A stretch of DNA of 64,000 nt from Pseudomonadota bacterium (GTDB lineage: Bacteria; Pseudomonadota; Gammaproteobacteria; Burkholderiales; Thiobacillaceae), in the NCBI GenBank assembly GCA_029558905.1, contig JAKQCX010000035.1:62001-126000 (forward strand), written 5' to 3'. The translations under genes were made by a program, and so were the position numbers. Below the pieces are notes generated by a model. It did not search any database. It was not told where the DNA came from and was given only the letters and a program-made list of their open reading frames with translations. Each line of letters begins with the position of its first letter. Position 1 is the first letter of the stretch. Shown here piece after piece: positions 41,392 to 50,548 of the stretch.

Positions 41392-42317
41392 GCCACCGCC
41401 ACCGTCGCCAGTATCTCCCGTGCCGCCGCCTCGGCCTTGGCGGTATCGGCCCCCAGACCAAGGCGATGGGCGGCCACGGCTGGGAACACCGCCTGCACGT
41501 CGGCTGGCAGCACGTGATCTCCGCCACGCAATACGGCCCAGGCCCGAGCCGCCGCCAACAAGGCTTGGGCGGCTCTACTGGACAGGCCGTAGCGGAAGCG
41601 ATCGCTGTCCCGGGTGCGCAGCACCAAGGCATGCAAGTAAGCCAGCAGGGCGGTGGAGGCATGCATCCGGGCGGTGACGGCCTGGAAATCGAGCAGTTCC
41701 TTCGGGCTCAGAACTGGTGTCATGGCAGCCAGCCGGACGCGACGGTCCTCGCCGCGCAGGATGTCCAGCTCGGCAGCAACGCTGGGGTAGCCCAGGCCGA
41801 TGCGCATGAGGAAGCGATCCAACTGGGCCTCGGGTAGGGGATGCGTGGATAGCTGATCGACCGGGTTCTGGGTTGCGATGACGAAAAAAGGTCTGGGCAG
41901 CTGCCTGGTTTCCCCATCGACGGTGGACTGTCGCTCCTCCATGACCTCCAGCAGAGCCGACTGGGTCTTGGGCGAGGCCCGGTTGATCTCGTCCGCCAGT
42001 AACACCTGCGTGAACACCGGGCCGGGATGGAAGCGGAAACCGTTTTCTTCCCTGTGGAATATGCTCACTCCAAGCAGGTCGGTGGGCAGCAGATCGTTGG
42101 TGCACTGCACGCGCTTGAACTCCAGTCCCAGCGTTCGAGCCAAGGCGTGGGCCAGCAGGGTCTTGCCCAGCCCGGGCAGGTCCTCGATGAGCAGATGACC
42201 GCCGGCCAGCAGGCAGGCCAGAGCCAGGCGCACTTGGGGCTCCTTGTCCAGGACGATGGTGGAGATGGCGTCGACGACATTGGTGGGAGTGGTTTTTGGA
42301 AGGATCGGATCGTCCAT
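41388..42317 (-). CDS. MoxR-family AAA+ ATPase
   Basis: A 309-residue ATPase with Walker A GLPGLGKTLLAHAL, Walker B VLLADEINRASPKTQ, sensor region VIATQNPVDQ and a winged C-terminal lid. MoxR proteins act as chaperones for metal- or cofactor-containing or membrane complexes. A 94-base gap separates it from the upstream GspG-like gene. The cytochrome genes further upstream are possible clients (inference). Confidence 0.93.
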   Translation of the reverse strand: MDDPILPKTTPTNVVDAISTIVLDKEPQVRLALACLLAGGHLLIEDLPGLGKTLLAHALARTLGLEFKRVQCTNDLLPTDLLGVSIFHREENGFRFHPGPVFTQVLLADEINRASPKTQSALLEVMEERQSTVDGETRQLPRPFFVIATQNPVDQLSTHPLPEAQLDRFLMRIGLGYPSVAAELDILRGEDRRVRLAAMTPVLSPKELLDFQAVTARMHASTALLAYLHALVLRTRDSDRFRYGLSSRAAQALLAAARAWAVLRGGDHVLPADVQAVFPAVAAHRLGLGADTAKAEAAAREILATVAVA

Positions 42318-42411
42318 GATGTGGCCCGTAATTCAGAGGGTTGTGTTCGAATGCCGGCGGATGGCGCACGGTGTCGCTGCACGACGTGACCCGCCAGGGG
42401 AAGGGGTTGCG

Positions 42412-42906
42412 CTAGGGTTTTTCTTTACTCTGCTTCTGATCCAGGCGTGGCCTGGGCGGATTGCCCGCACCACCCAGGGTGATCACCGCGCGACCGCCGT
42501 ATAGATTCCAGTGCACCACGTCGTCGGCACTTTCCACGCCATCCGGCCCTAGAGACAGCAGTTCGTAGTTCCTCTCCCTGCCGGGATTGCGATAGACATA
42601 GGGGCGCCCCCAGGGGTCGTCGGGAATGCGCTCCAGGGTGCCGTCCGCTACCAAGGCTTGCAGTCCTTCCGTCGTGCCAGGCAATTCCACATCACCGGGT
42701 CGCGGCAACAACAGGGCTGCGTTGAGGGCGCGCACCATCTCCCTGGCCTGGGACAGGCGTGTCATCTCGTCCGTTACGCGGCGCTCGTGGAGAACGAGGG
42801 CCATCGAGATTCCCACCAGCAGGATGAGACCCCACACCACGGCCTCCACGAGGCTCAAGGAACCGATGCCCGCTTTCACATCTCGCGTTGCAACCGTATC
42901 ACTCAT
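42412..42906 (-). CDS. GspG-like pseudopilin-related protein
   Basis: A 164-residue protein with one N-terminal helix (SLSLVEAVVWGLILLVGISMALVL). Its C-terminal half matches the GspG signature: IPDDPWGRPYVYRNPG, then YELLSLGPDGVESADDVVHW. The prepilin-peptidase site is irregular. With Leu as +1, Glu is at +5 but the preceding residue is Ser; with Gly at -1, Glu is at +6. Processing is therefore doubtful. The ATG overlaps the pentaheme cytochrome stop. Confidence 0.75.
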   Translation of the reverse strand: MSDTVATRDVKAGIGSLSLVEAVVWGLILLVGISMALVLHERRVTDEMTRLSQAREMVRALNAALLLPRPGDVELPGTTEGLQALVADGTLERIPDDPWGRPYVYRNPGRERNYELLSLGPDGVESADDVVHWNLYGGRAVITLGGAGNPPRPRLDQKQSKEKP

Positions 42907-44516
42907 GGCCGGCCTTCCGATCGATCTGTCAAGACAGCCAAGCGGGCTGCCGGCATTGAGACAGTCTCGGACGTAGCCATTAGCAGGGGTGGGATGATGA
43001 CGTCTGTGTGGTCCCCCAGACCTTCTTCCTTGACGTTGTCGAGAATCTCCTGAAAAGCGATGCGATACCAAAGCCTGGCTTGCACGCGATACGGCTCGGG
43101 GCTCCCTGCTGGCAGCGGAACATCATAGTTCACCAGTTGGCTTCCCCCGGCGGGAATGGGTCTGCGCGGGTAATTCAGGCGCTCCACATCGAACAGGGTA
43201 TGTCGCAGGTCCAGTCTGCCGTCCTTGTCCTCCATGCGCTTAACCCACATTACGGCACTCGCGTCGGTCCTGCCGGTCTCGGTATCGAATGCGCCGCTGT
43301 GGAACACTGTCTCACCCGCGCTATCCAGCACCTTTACCTCCAACCACATGTGGCGTTGGTCGAGGGGACCGGTAGGCAGGGCGTGGCCCGCGCCGGTGTT
43401 GCTAACCCGTACCCGTATCTTTAGGGTACCCGGCTTGCCCATACGGCTCTCCACCTCCACTTCCGCCGCGGACTTGAGCAGGCCTTCCACCTGCTGGTGG
43501 GTGATATCCAGCATCCGCATATATTCGTCACGGTCAAAGAAGCGGTTGATGCCGGTGGGTGGTCCGCCGCGCAAGGCGATAACCAGATCGTCGGGGAGAT
43601 GAGGGTTGGTGAGCAGGTAATTTCCGCCCACCAGACGGTGGGACACCCCACGCGGCGGTCTCTCGCCACGCTTCAGGGCGGTGATGTAGGCACCTGGGTC
43701 CCTGGCCATGTGGCAGTCCTGGCAGTGCACCCCCTTGGCGGGGAAATCAGACTTCCTCCATTCCTCGAAGGTGGTCTGGAAATCCATGCGGTGCTGGCCG
43801 TTCACCTCTGTGGGCCGTATTTCCGTGTGGCAAGCGCCACACAGGCCGCTTTCCCCCATGTGCGGGGAAACACGGCGGGCCTGCATGTCCCTGGCGTGAC
43901 GTGAGGGTGCGGCCATGATCAGCCCTTCGTGCAGGTGACGGAAATAGCCGTTGATGCGAGAGGTGAGGGCACCATTGCCGGCCAGGGGCTCAGGATGCGT
44001 GGCGGTATGGCAGACAATGCAGCTCACCCCTTCCTCGATGGCTTCGGTCTCCTGCACGGCTATGATGGGATTCACTGCCCCGGTGAGCGTGCCCAGCGGG
44101 TTGTGACAGGACTCGCACCAGCGCCCCTTCTGGTCGCCGATGCCCGCCGCTGCATGGGCACGTCCCGCGTTGCGCCGTACCGAGGCGTCATAAATGCTGT
44201 CCAGGTCGGAAACCGCGTGCAGCGAGGTGTTCCACTCCATGAACTCCTGGCGGTGACATTCCGCGCAGTTGCGTGCCGAAGGCACTCCTCGCCAGTTGAC
44301 CAGCGTGCCGTCTGGGGTCTTCCACTCGCCAGGCGCGAAAGGATTCTTGCCGAACGGCAGGCTGTAGAAAGGCAGGTTTTCGGTCACCACGCCGATATCA
44401 CGATCAGCGGGCAGAAAGGCGTAGCCCATGCCCACCAGGACCAGTGTCAGGAAGACCGCGACGATGAGCCGGCGCCAGCCAGAATGCAGATTGCGGTAGC
44501 GGCCGGGCACGTTCAT
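42903..44516 (-). CDS. Membrane-anchored pentaheme cytochrome c
   Basis: A 537-residue protein with one N-terminal helix (residues 16-35) and five CxxCH heme sites at 84-88, 134-138, 166-170, 226-230 and 265-269. A beta-rich C-terminal half (about 330-520) has no heme site. It resembles cytochrome c554-type multiheme proteins. The start at MNVPGRYRN (44516) overlaps the cytochrome b stop, so b and c form a translationally coupled pair, probably passing electrons from quinol to periplasmic acceptors (inference). Confidence 0.88.
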   Translation of the reverse strand: MNVPGRYRNLHSGWRRLIVAVFLTLVLVGMGYAFLPADRDIGVVTENLPFYSLPFGKNPFAPGEWKTPDGTLVNWRGVPSARNCAECHRQEFMEWNTSLHAVSDLDSIYDASVRRNAGRAHAAAGIGDQKGRWCESCHNPLGTLTGAVNPIIAVQETEAIEEGVSCIVCHTATHPEPLAGNGALTSRINGYFRHLHEGLIMAAPSRHARDMQARRVSPHMGESGLCGACHTEIRPTEVNGQHRMDFQTTFEEWRKSDFPAKGVHCQDCHMARDPGAYITALKRGERPPRGVSHRLVGGNYLLTNPHLPDDLVIALRGGPPTGINRFFDRDEYMRMLDITHQQVEGLLKSAAEVEVESRMGKPGTLKIRVRVSNTGAGHALPTGPLDQRHMWLEVKVLDSAGETVFHSGAFDTETGRTDASAVMWVKRMEDKDGRLDLRHTLFDVERLNYPRRPIPAGGSQLVNYDVPLPAGSPEPYRVQARLWYRIAFQEILDNVKEEGLGDHTDVIIPPLLMATSETVSMPAARLAVLTDRSEGRP

Positions 44517-45103
44517 TTCCGGTCTCTCGCTGGAAAATGGAGGAGCATGAGCGCCAGGCTGGCCACAGTCATGACCTGATGGCCGACGAGCAACCATGCG
44601 CTGGCGCCATAGGGCAGAGTCAATGGATGGCCCGCCAGGTACAACACTGCGGGGAAGGCTGTAACGAATCCAGAAAGCAGCAGCAGGCCGTTGCTCCACA
44701 TGAGCAGATGGCCATGCAGGCGTTTCCATGCATAGGGTTCCCAGCGCAGCTCAGGGATCAGGCGCCACGGCCAGACCAGATTCAGCCAGGGCTCCCTGCC
44801 ATCCTTGAGATGAGTGAGCAAATAGGGGATGAAGAAGATCAGTCCCAGGGCACCTGCCATCAGATGCGTGACAAGCATGACCGTGACCAGGCTGGCGCCA
44901 CCCCAGTCCAGCCAGAGCAGTAAACCAGTGACCAGGCAGACACCGAAGCCGCCGAGGTAGGCGTGCAACAGATGGCGGGTGGTATCCCGGGTGCGCCAGC
45001 GCAAGGCAGGCAAGTACGCGGCGTCGACCTTGCCCGCCGTGCCCCGGAGATCTGGGGCCGGCACCATGGTGGCACCCGCCGCCATTTTTGGAATCGCATT
45101 CAT
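44513..45103 (-). CDS. Membrane cytochrome b-type protein
   Basis: A 196-residue protein with four helices and histidines suited to two b hemes (RHLLHAYLGGFG, VTHLMAGALG, RLHGHLLMWSNGLLLLSG, GHQVMTVASLALMLLHF). It resembles small cytochrome b561/NapC-partner quinol oxidoreductase subunits, but the exact family is not recognised. The start at MNAIPKMAAG (45103) is the first with a sensible membrane topology. The 205 bases upstream hold no gene. Confidence 0.75.
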   Translation of the reverse strand: MNAIPKMAAGATMVPAPDLRGTAGKVDAAYLPALRWRTRDTTRHLLHAYLGGFGVCLVTGLLLWLDWGGASLVTVMLVTHLMAGALGLIFFIPYLLTHLKDGREPWLNLVWPWRLIPELRWEPYAWKRLHGHLLMWSNGLLLLSGFVTAFPAVLYLAGHPLTLPYGASAWLLVGHQVMTVASLALMLLHFPARDRK

Positions 45104-45308
45104 GAAATGCCCCACGCCCTGTCGCCCACCGCCGCGGTGACGCGCCTCGGGATACCGCCTCTCGCAAACTCCACCGCCCCGCGCGGCCGGAATGGTTATC
45201 CGTGCTAGCCGGATTGCGCATCCATGTGAGCCTCCCCTGGTGAACCGAAAGGACGCATGCCTTCTCTGGCGCTCCCGCGGCAACCACGCCTTAGCCTGGC
45301 GGTTCGGA

Positions 45309-46463
45309 TCAGAAGGTCCATGCCAGTTCCAGCTTCCATATCTCGCTATCCCACAACACCTCATTCAAACCGGTGGGTACATTGCCCATCCCTGTGAAGT
45401 GGGTGATGTCCGTGCCTGAATCGGTGCGGCCCCTCACCCTTTCCCAGGCAAGGCCCAGCCGACCCGACTTGCCCCAGTTCCGGGTCAGCCCGGCCTTGAG
45501 GCCGGTGATCCGGCCTTCGGCCAGATGGGTGAAGCTCTCTGGGTGATCGAACTCGCTGCGCAAGGCCCAGTTGCCCGTGCCCTCGTAGTCCACCCACTCG
45601 CGCCAGGCGGAGAGCCCCAGGCGCCAGCCGCCCCCCAGGGCAAGGTCCAGGTCGAGGGCCAGGTGGGGGCCCCACCAGCTGGCCGAATAACTGCTCATGG
45701 CATCGAAGGTGGTGCCCACGGGCGGTAGCGTGAAGCCGAAGGAATTGGGCTGGGCGACCACCTGGGTGGCCTTGCTGAACCTGAGGTTCTGGTCGTGCCA
45801 GGCATAACCGAGACGGACACCGAGGGTATGAGCCCCGAAGTGGAAGCGGTGGCCACCCGTCAGCAGCACGTCCAGCATGTCGCCATCATCCGCCTGGCCC
45901 ACGGAGCGGGACCATTCCTGGGTGCGGCCGTCGGCGTCGTAGTCCGAATCCTGAACCTCGCCCTGCAATTGCGCGCCCAATCCCGCCTCGGAGGTCAGCA
46001 GCCAGCCGGACGGCCATACCACCTCCCCACGGACGTTGAGCATCAGGCTCTTCTGGTCGCGCCAGGTGAGTTCCGAGAGCACGTCGGGAGAGCCATCCAC
46101 GTCGGCGATGCTCCAGCGCAGGTCATCCCTGCGCGGGCCCACGCCCAGAGTCAGGCTGGTCTTCAGTGGCAGGCCGGCGTCAGTTAAGGCAGCGACGGGC
46201 CGAGACGCGGATTTGGTCGGAGACAGGCGTGCATCGGTCATGCGCAGCAGCACGGGCGCTGGTGGCATCGCGGCCGCCGCGGCCGGCTCGCGCAGGCCTA
46301 CCCCGGCTGGCGTCTGTTCCAGGAGGATCAGTCGTGGCCCTTCCCCTCCGACGGCGATCTCCCCCCCCGAAGGGAAACGCATCAGGACCAGCTCATCGGC
46401 CAATACCCCATCCCCCAGCATCAGGACCATGGCACAGGCAAGGGGCGCGCGCTTCATGCTCAT
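45309..46463 (-). CDS. Outer-membrane beta-barrel protein, Pom/omptin-like
   Basis: A 384-residue protein with a signal peptide (residues 1-22), a Pro/Ala-rich periplasmic part to about 100, then a barrel-like region ending in a C-terminal Phe (LELAWTF). Segments such as SELTWRDQKSLMLNVRGEVV, DSDYDADGRTQEWSRS and GDMLDVLLTGGHRF recall the Protochlamydia-type outer membrane protein family related to omptins. It overlaps the secretin stop (ATGA), so it is part of the secretin operon. Confidence 0.75.
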   Translation of the reverse strand: MSMKRAPLACAMVLMLGDGVLADELVLMRFPSGGEIAVGGEGPRLILLEQTPAGVGLREPAAAAAMPPAPVLLRMTDARLSPTKSASRPVAALTDAGLPLKTSLTLGVGPRRDDLRWSIADVDGSPDVLSELTWRDQKSLMLNVRGEVVWPSGWLLTSEAGLGAQLQGEVQDSDYDADGRTQEWSRSVGQADDGDMLDVLLTGGHRFHFGAHTLGVRLGYAWHDQNLRFSKATQVVAQPNSFGFTLPPVGTTFDAMSSYSASWWGPHLALDLDLALGGGWRLGLSAWREWVDYEGTGNWALRSEFDHPESFTHLAEGRITGLKAGLTRNWGKSGRLGLAWERVRGRTDSGTDITHFTGMGNVPTGLNEVLWDSEIWKLELAWTF

Positions 46464-48754
46464 GGCGCCCGGTAGGCCATCCCCACGCGGGAAAGGGCCT
46501 GGTCGAAGGGGCGGTCGGAGATCAGATAGACCCTGCTCCGGCTGTCGGCCGCACCAGCCGGAGCCAGCACGGAGCGCTCCAGCGCCACGGCCAGCCAGGC
46601 GCCAGGAAAATCATGGGTGCCCAGGCTTCGGGCGCGCTTGCCCAGATTGGCGATCTCCAGGGCGGCGACCCAATGGCCGGCGCGTTGCCAGCCGCCCAGA
46701 GGACGGACGGACAATTGCCTGCCGGTGTCGCGGAGGAAGGCGCGTGTGGGATCGATGGCCACCTCATGGAGGCCATCGTCGAACGCATCGTGGGGACGGT
46801 CCAGGCGCGCGGCGGCGGCGCGGGCGAGGTCCGCCAGGGGGTCGTCGCCGGTCCGTGCCTGGGGCGCGACCAGGCCCGGGTCGTTGCCCGGGTCCATGGG
46901 GTGGGGGGTGGCCGGAGGCCGGGCGCGGGCCGGCAGGTCCGCCTCTTCCAGGTGCCGCACGCCCTCCATCTGCCGCTGCGCCACCGCCTGGGCCTCCTCC
47001 GCGTCCCGCAGCACCCTGGGGGTGACCAGCAGCAGCAGCTGGCGCTTCTCGGTCACCCGTTCCTCGCTCCTGAACAGGGCGCCCAGCAGGGGCAGGTCGC
47101 CCAGGAGGGGCACCTTGTCCTGCACGTTTTCCACCGTGGCCCGCACCAGCCCGCCGATGGCCACGGTCATGCCGTCCTTGGCCAGGGCGGTGACCTGGAT
47201 GGCGGCGGTGTTCACCGTGTCGATGGGAAAGTCCAGGATCTCGCCGTCGGCGGTGGCGATGGGCAGGGTGGTCTCGCCCTTCTTTACCGCGGAGTTGTCC
47301 TGGTCGATGGTCAGACTCACCGTGCCATCCTCGTTGATGCGCGGCAGGATGGACAGGCTCTGACCCACGTCCCGGGTCTCGGTCTCCACGGTGATCTGGG
47401 TGGTCGTGGCGCCAGTGGTGCCGGTGACGCTCTGGGAGCTGGCCCCCACCACCAGTACCTGCTCGTCGCCGATGAACAACCGTGCCGGCTGGTTGTTGTA
47501 TGCGATGAGGGTCGGCGCCCCCAGGGTGCGTAGCCGTTGTTGGCTTTCCAGCAACTGCAAGTTGAGACGAATGCGGTCGTTGACAATCTGCCACAGGCCA
47601 GTGGCGTTATCCACCTTTCCGAAGTTGCCCAGTGACAGGGCGTGGGAAGGGTAGTTGCCCCGGGTGCCGTCGGGCAGGATGGCCGGGCCGGTGGTATTGC
47701 CCTTGCCAGAGATGTCCAGATCGAAGGCAGAGGTGAAACCCGAGCCCAGGGTCACCTCCAGAATCTTCAGCTCCAGCAGGACCTGCCGGGCGGGGCGGTC
47801 GATCTCCTTAAGCAGCCGTTCGATCTCGTCCAGGGCTCGCTCGTCGCCGCTGCGCGCGATGAGCAGGTTGTGCAGCTTGTTGTAGGTCAGATGGATGGGT
47901 GCCCCCTGGCTGCCAGGCAGCTCCTGGAGCAGGGACAGGGGCAGGCTGGACTGACCGGACTCGTCCTGGCGCAGGGCGCCCAGGGCCCGCTCCACCGACA
48001 GGCCGGACAGGTCCCGGGGTAGCGCGTCCGACTGGCCGCCCGCTGACGCGCCGCCTCGCCCGGCCACGGCAGCCGGCTGGTCGTTGAAGGCAACGCCGAA
48101 GCCCGGCGACACTTCGCTGAAACCGCCGCCGAATCCGCCACCCCCGGTATTTCCCGAGGCGCCGGCACGTCCACTGCTCCCGGTCCGGTTGCTGCTGCCC
48201 GCGCGGTTGCCCCCCGTGCCGCCGACGCCGCCCGTACGGGTGCGGGAACCACCCCCCAGGCTGGTGGGGGGCGACTCCTCCACCGGCGTGGACAGGCGCA
48301 CCCGCTTGCCGAACAGGGCCTGGATGGCGTTGGCCGCGCTCACCACGTTGTAGTGGCGCAGGGTGTGTATCCGGGTCTGCTCGTCCCGGGCGATGGCGAT
48401 GTCCCGCTGGAATTCCTCGGCGGTGAGCAGGAAGTAGGTGCGGCTGTCCGCGTCGTAGCGGTGCCACAGGGAGGCCACCCGGGCCAGGGTGCGGATGAAG
48501 CTGTCCACCGTCGCCCCCCGCAGGTACAGGGTGACCGGCGTCTGCGCCGCCTTAGCGCTCACCACCACGTTCACCCCGCCGGCCTGGGCCACCATGCGGG
48601 CCGCCTCATCCAGACGCACCTGGCGCAGATCGATATCGCCCAGAATGGAGCCGGGCGCAGCCGGACCTGGTGGCGCGCCGTGTACCACATCGCCCCCCCA
48701 GATGCTCAGAAGCAGGGTCAGTGACAGCGCGCTAGCGGACCGGAATCGTTTCAT
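46460..48754 (-). CDS. Secretin (MshL/PilQ/GspD-like) with unusual C-terminal domain
   Basis: A 764-residue outer-membrane secretin. It has a signal peptide, short N-domains (STN-like at 35-110, then an N1-like domain interrupted by a Gly/Ser/Thr-rich stretch at about 165-215) and a secretin core (about 325-595: VLLELKILEVTL, VGQSLSILPRI, KVPLLGDLPLLGALFRSEE, LLLLVTPRVL). About 165 residues follow the core; the last 110 (RQLSVRPLGGWQRAGHWVAALEI to ISDRPFDQAL) resemble, from memory, the C-terminus of DUF3438 proteins of integrating conjugative elements. It overlaps the PilP-like gene by 23 bases. Confidence 0.88.
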   Translation of the reverse strand: MKRFRSASALSLTLLLSIWGGDVVHGAPPGPAAPGSILGDIDLRQVRLDEAARMVAQAGGVNVVVSAKAAQTPVTLYLRGATVDSFIRTLARVASLWHRYDADSRTYFLLTAEEFQRDIAIARDEQTRIHTLRHYNVVSAANAIQALFGKRVRLSTPVEESPPTSLGGGSRTRTGGVGGTGGNRAGSSNRTGSSGRAGASGNTGGGGFGGGFSEVSPGFGVAFNDQPAAVAGRGGASAGGQSDALPRDLSGLSVERALGALRQDESGQSSLPLSLLQELPGSQGAPIHLTYNKLHNLLIARSGDERALDEIERLLKEIDRPARQVLLELKILEVTLGSGFTSAFDLDISGKGNTTGPAILPDGTRGNYPSHALSLGNFGKVDNATGLWQIVNDRIRLNLQLLESQQRLRTLGAPTLIAYNNQPARLFIGDEQVLVVGASSQSVTGTTGATTTQITVETETRDVGQSLSILPRINEDGTVSLTIDQDNSAVKKGETTLPIATADGEILDFPIDTVNTAAIQVTALAKDGMTVAIGGLVRATVENVQDKVPLLGDLPLLGALFRSEERVTEKRQLLLLVTPRVLRDAEEAQAVAQRQMEGVRHLEEADLPARARPPATPHPMDPGNDPGLVAPQARTGDDPLADLARAAAARLDRPHDAFDDGLHEVAIDPTRAFLRDTGRQLSVRPLGGWQRAGHWVAALEIANLGKRARSLGTHDFPGAWLAVALERSVLAPAGAADSRSRVYLISDRPFDQALSRVGMAYRAP

Positions 48755-49295
48755 CGCTGTTCATGCTCTTCAAAGTCAATCCATTCGGGCCGATCAGGAC
48801 CCTGTAGCCGGCGTCCCCCCCTGGCAGGGAGATGATGTCCCCGGCCACCACCGTTACCGGCTCGCCCTCGCCCAGGTCGATGCGCGCCAGGGTGCGCAGG
48901 GGGCCGCGCACCAGGGCCACCAGGCGCAGCTCCGGGCGCGGTGTGCCCGACAGGGTGGCGCCGCGGCTGACGGACCGGCGGCTGACCCGGGGGCTGCCGC
49001 CGCGTAGCACCGGCGACACCAGGAAAGGGTCGCGGCCGAAGGTCTCGGGGGAGGTGTACTGGGAAGGACGGCCGCCGCGCGGGGGTGGCGCCGGTCTGGG
49101 ATAGGCGGGGGGTGCTACCGTAGCCGGCGCGGGGCGGGCGTTCACCACACCCACGCGCCGCTCCACCTCTTCGGAATAGGTTTTCAGGGTGGCCAGACCC
49201 TCCCGGATGGCCGGCGGCGTCTCCGGCGGCAGGGGCGGAGCGGCCTGGAGGGGCAAGGCCATGGCGATGCTCAGAATGAGGAAGAACCGGCCCAT
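48732..49295 (-). CDS. PilP/GspC-like periplasmic protein
   Basis: A 187-residue protein with a signal peptide (residues 1-18), a Pro-rich linker (about 50-85) and a C-terminal HR-like beta domain (TFGRDPFLVSP, LRLVALVRGPLRTLARIDLG, VVAGDIISLPGGDAGYRV). This is the layout of PilP/GspC pilotins that connect inner-membrane assembly proteins to the secretin. Its ATG is one base after the gspF stop. Confidence 0.78.
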   Translation of the reverse strand: MGRFFLILSIAMALPLQAAPPLPPETPPAIREGLATLKTYSEEVERRVGVVNARPAPATVAPPAYPRPAPPPRGGRPSQYTSPETFGRDPFLVSPVLRGGSPRVSRRSVSRGATLSGTPRPELRLVALVRGPLRTLARIDLGEGEPVTVVAGDIISLPGGDAGYRVLIGPNGLTLKSMNSDETIPVR

Positions 49296-49296
49296 G

Positions 49297-50517
49297 TCAG
49301 CCCCCCGAGGACACGGCGAAGATCGCCTGAAAGAAGGCGTAATAGACGAAGCCGACGATCCCGCCGATGACCAGGGTGAGAAGGGGCTCGATGGAACTGG
49401 CCAGCACCTTCACTCGGGCATCCAGCTCCTTCTGGTAGTAGCCGCCCACGGATTCCATCACCACTTCCAGCTCGCCGCTCTTCTCGCCGATGGCGGTCAT
49501 GTGCCGGAACAGGTGCGGCAGCACCGGCTGGTCCAGGGCTGCAGCCAGGCTCTTGCCTTCCAGGATGCGTCCCTCGGCCCGGTCCAGGGCATGGCCCAGG
49601 GCGTGGTTGCCGGTGATGCCGGCGCAGGCGCGCACCGCCTCCAACACGGTGAGCCGGCTCTTCATCAGCATGCCGAAGGTCCAGGCGATGCGCGCCATGG
49701 CCGAGGCGCTGGCCGCGCCTCCCACCAGGGGTATCCGCAGCAGCAGGGCATCCGCCGCCACCCGGGTGCCAGGCAGGGTGCGCAGCAGCAGCACGCCCAC
49801 CACAGCCCCGGCCAGACCCAGAGCCAGCCAGAAGCCGTAGCGCCCCAGCCAGTCGGCGATGTCCATCATGGTCTGGGCTGCCCAGGGCACGCCCTTGCCC
49901 CGACCTTGCAGGAACACCGCGAACCGGGGCACGACCGACAGTACCAGGAAGGACACCACGGCGATGGCCATCAGCAGCACGATGGCAGGGTAGATGAGGG
50001 CATTGATGAGCTGGCGCTTCACCTCCACGGCTCGTTCCTCCAGGGCCGCCAGGCGGTTGAACACCCCGTCCAGCTCGCCGCTCTGCTCCCCCGCCTCCAG
50101 CAGGCGCACCGCCAGGGGCTGGAACAGGCGCTTCTCCCTGCCCAGGGCTGAGGACAGGGACAAGCCCTCCTGCACGCCCAGGTGGGCACGACGCAGGGCA
50201 CGGGCCAGGGCGAGCTTGCGCGCCATGGTGGCGGCGGATTCCAGGGCCTCCAGCACCGTGTGGCGGGAGCGCAGCATCAGTTCCATCTGCTTGAAGAACA
50301 GGATGCGGTCGCTGGAGCGCACGGGCAGCCAGGCGGCCGGGAAAAGCAGCTTCAGGCCCAGGCCGGGGGCGGCATCGTCCACGGCCGGCGCCAGGGTCAT
50401 GGCCAGGATGCCCTGGGCGCGCAGGGCCTCCCGTGCCTGGGCCTCGCCAGCGGCGGCGATCTCTCCGGCCACATCCTGGCCCTGGGCGGTGAGCCCCACG
50501 TAGCGGAAAGCAATCAT
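49297..50517 (-). CDS. GspF/PilC-like inner-membrane platform protein
   Basis: A 406-residue protein with two T2SSF domains and three membrane helices. It starts at MIAFRYVGLTAQGQDVAGEI. The repeated motifs are AGEQSGELDGVFNRLA and AIGEKSGELEVVMESV. It is the central platform that couples the ATPases to pseudopilus growth. An ATG at 50535 is slightly upstream. Confidence 0.92.
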   Translation of the reverse strand: MIAFRYVGLTAQGQDVAGEIAAAGEAQAREALRAQGILAMTLAPAVDDAAPGLGLKLLFPAAWLPVRSSDRILFFKQMELMLRSRHTVLEALESAATMARKLALARALRRAHLGVQEGLSLSSALGREKRLFQPLAVRLLEAGEQSGELDGVFNRLAALEERAVEVKRQLINALIYPAIVLLMAIAVVSFLVLSVVPRFAVFLQGRGKGVPWAAQTMMDIADWLGRYGFWLALGLAGAVVGVLLLRTLPGTRVAADALLLRIPLVGGAASASAMARIAWTFGMLMKSRLTVLEAVRACAGITGNHALGHALDRAEGRILEGKSLAAALDQPVLPHLFRHMTAIGEKSGELEVVMESVGGYYQKELDARVKVLASSIEPLLTLVIGGIVGFVYYAFFQAIFAVSSGG

Positions 50518-50548
50518 GGCAAGCACACCCCACAAACCGCTGGAAGTT

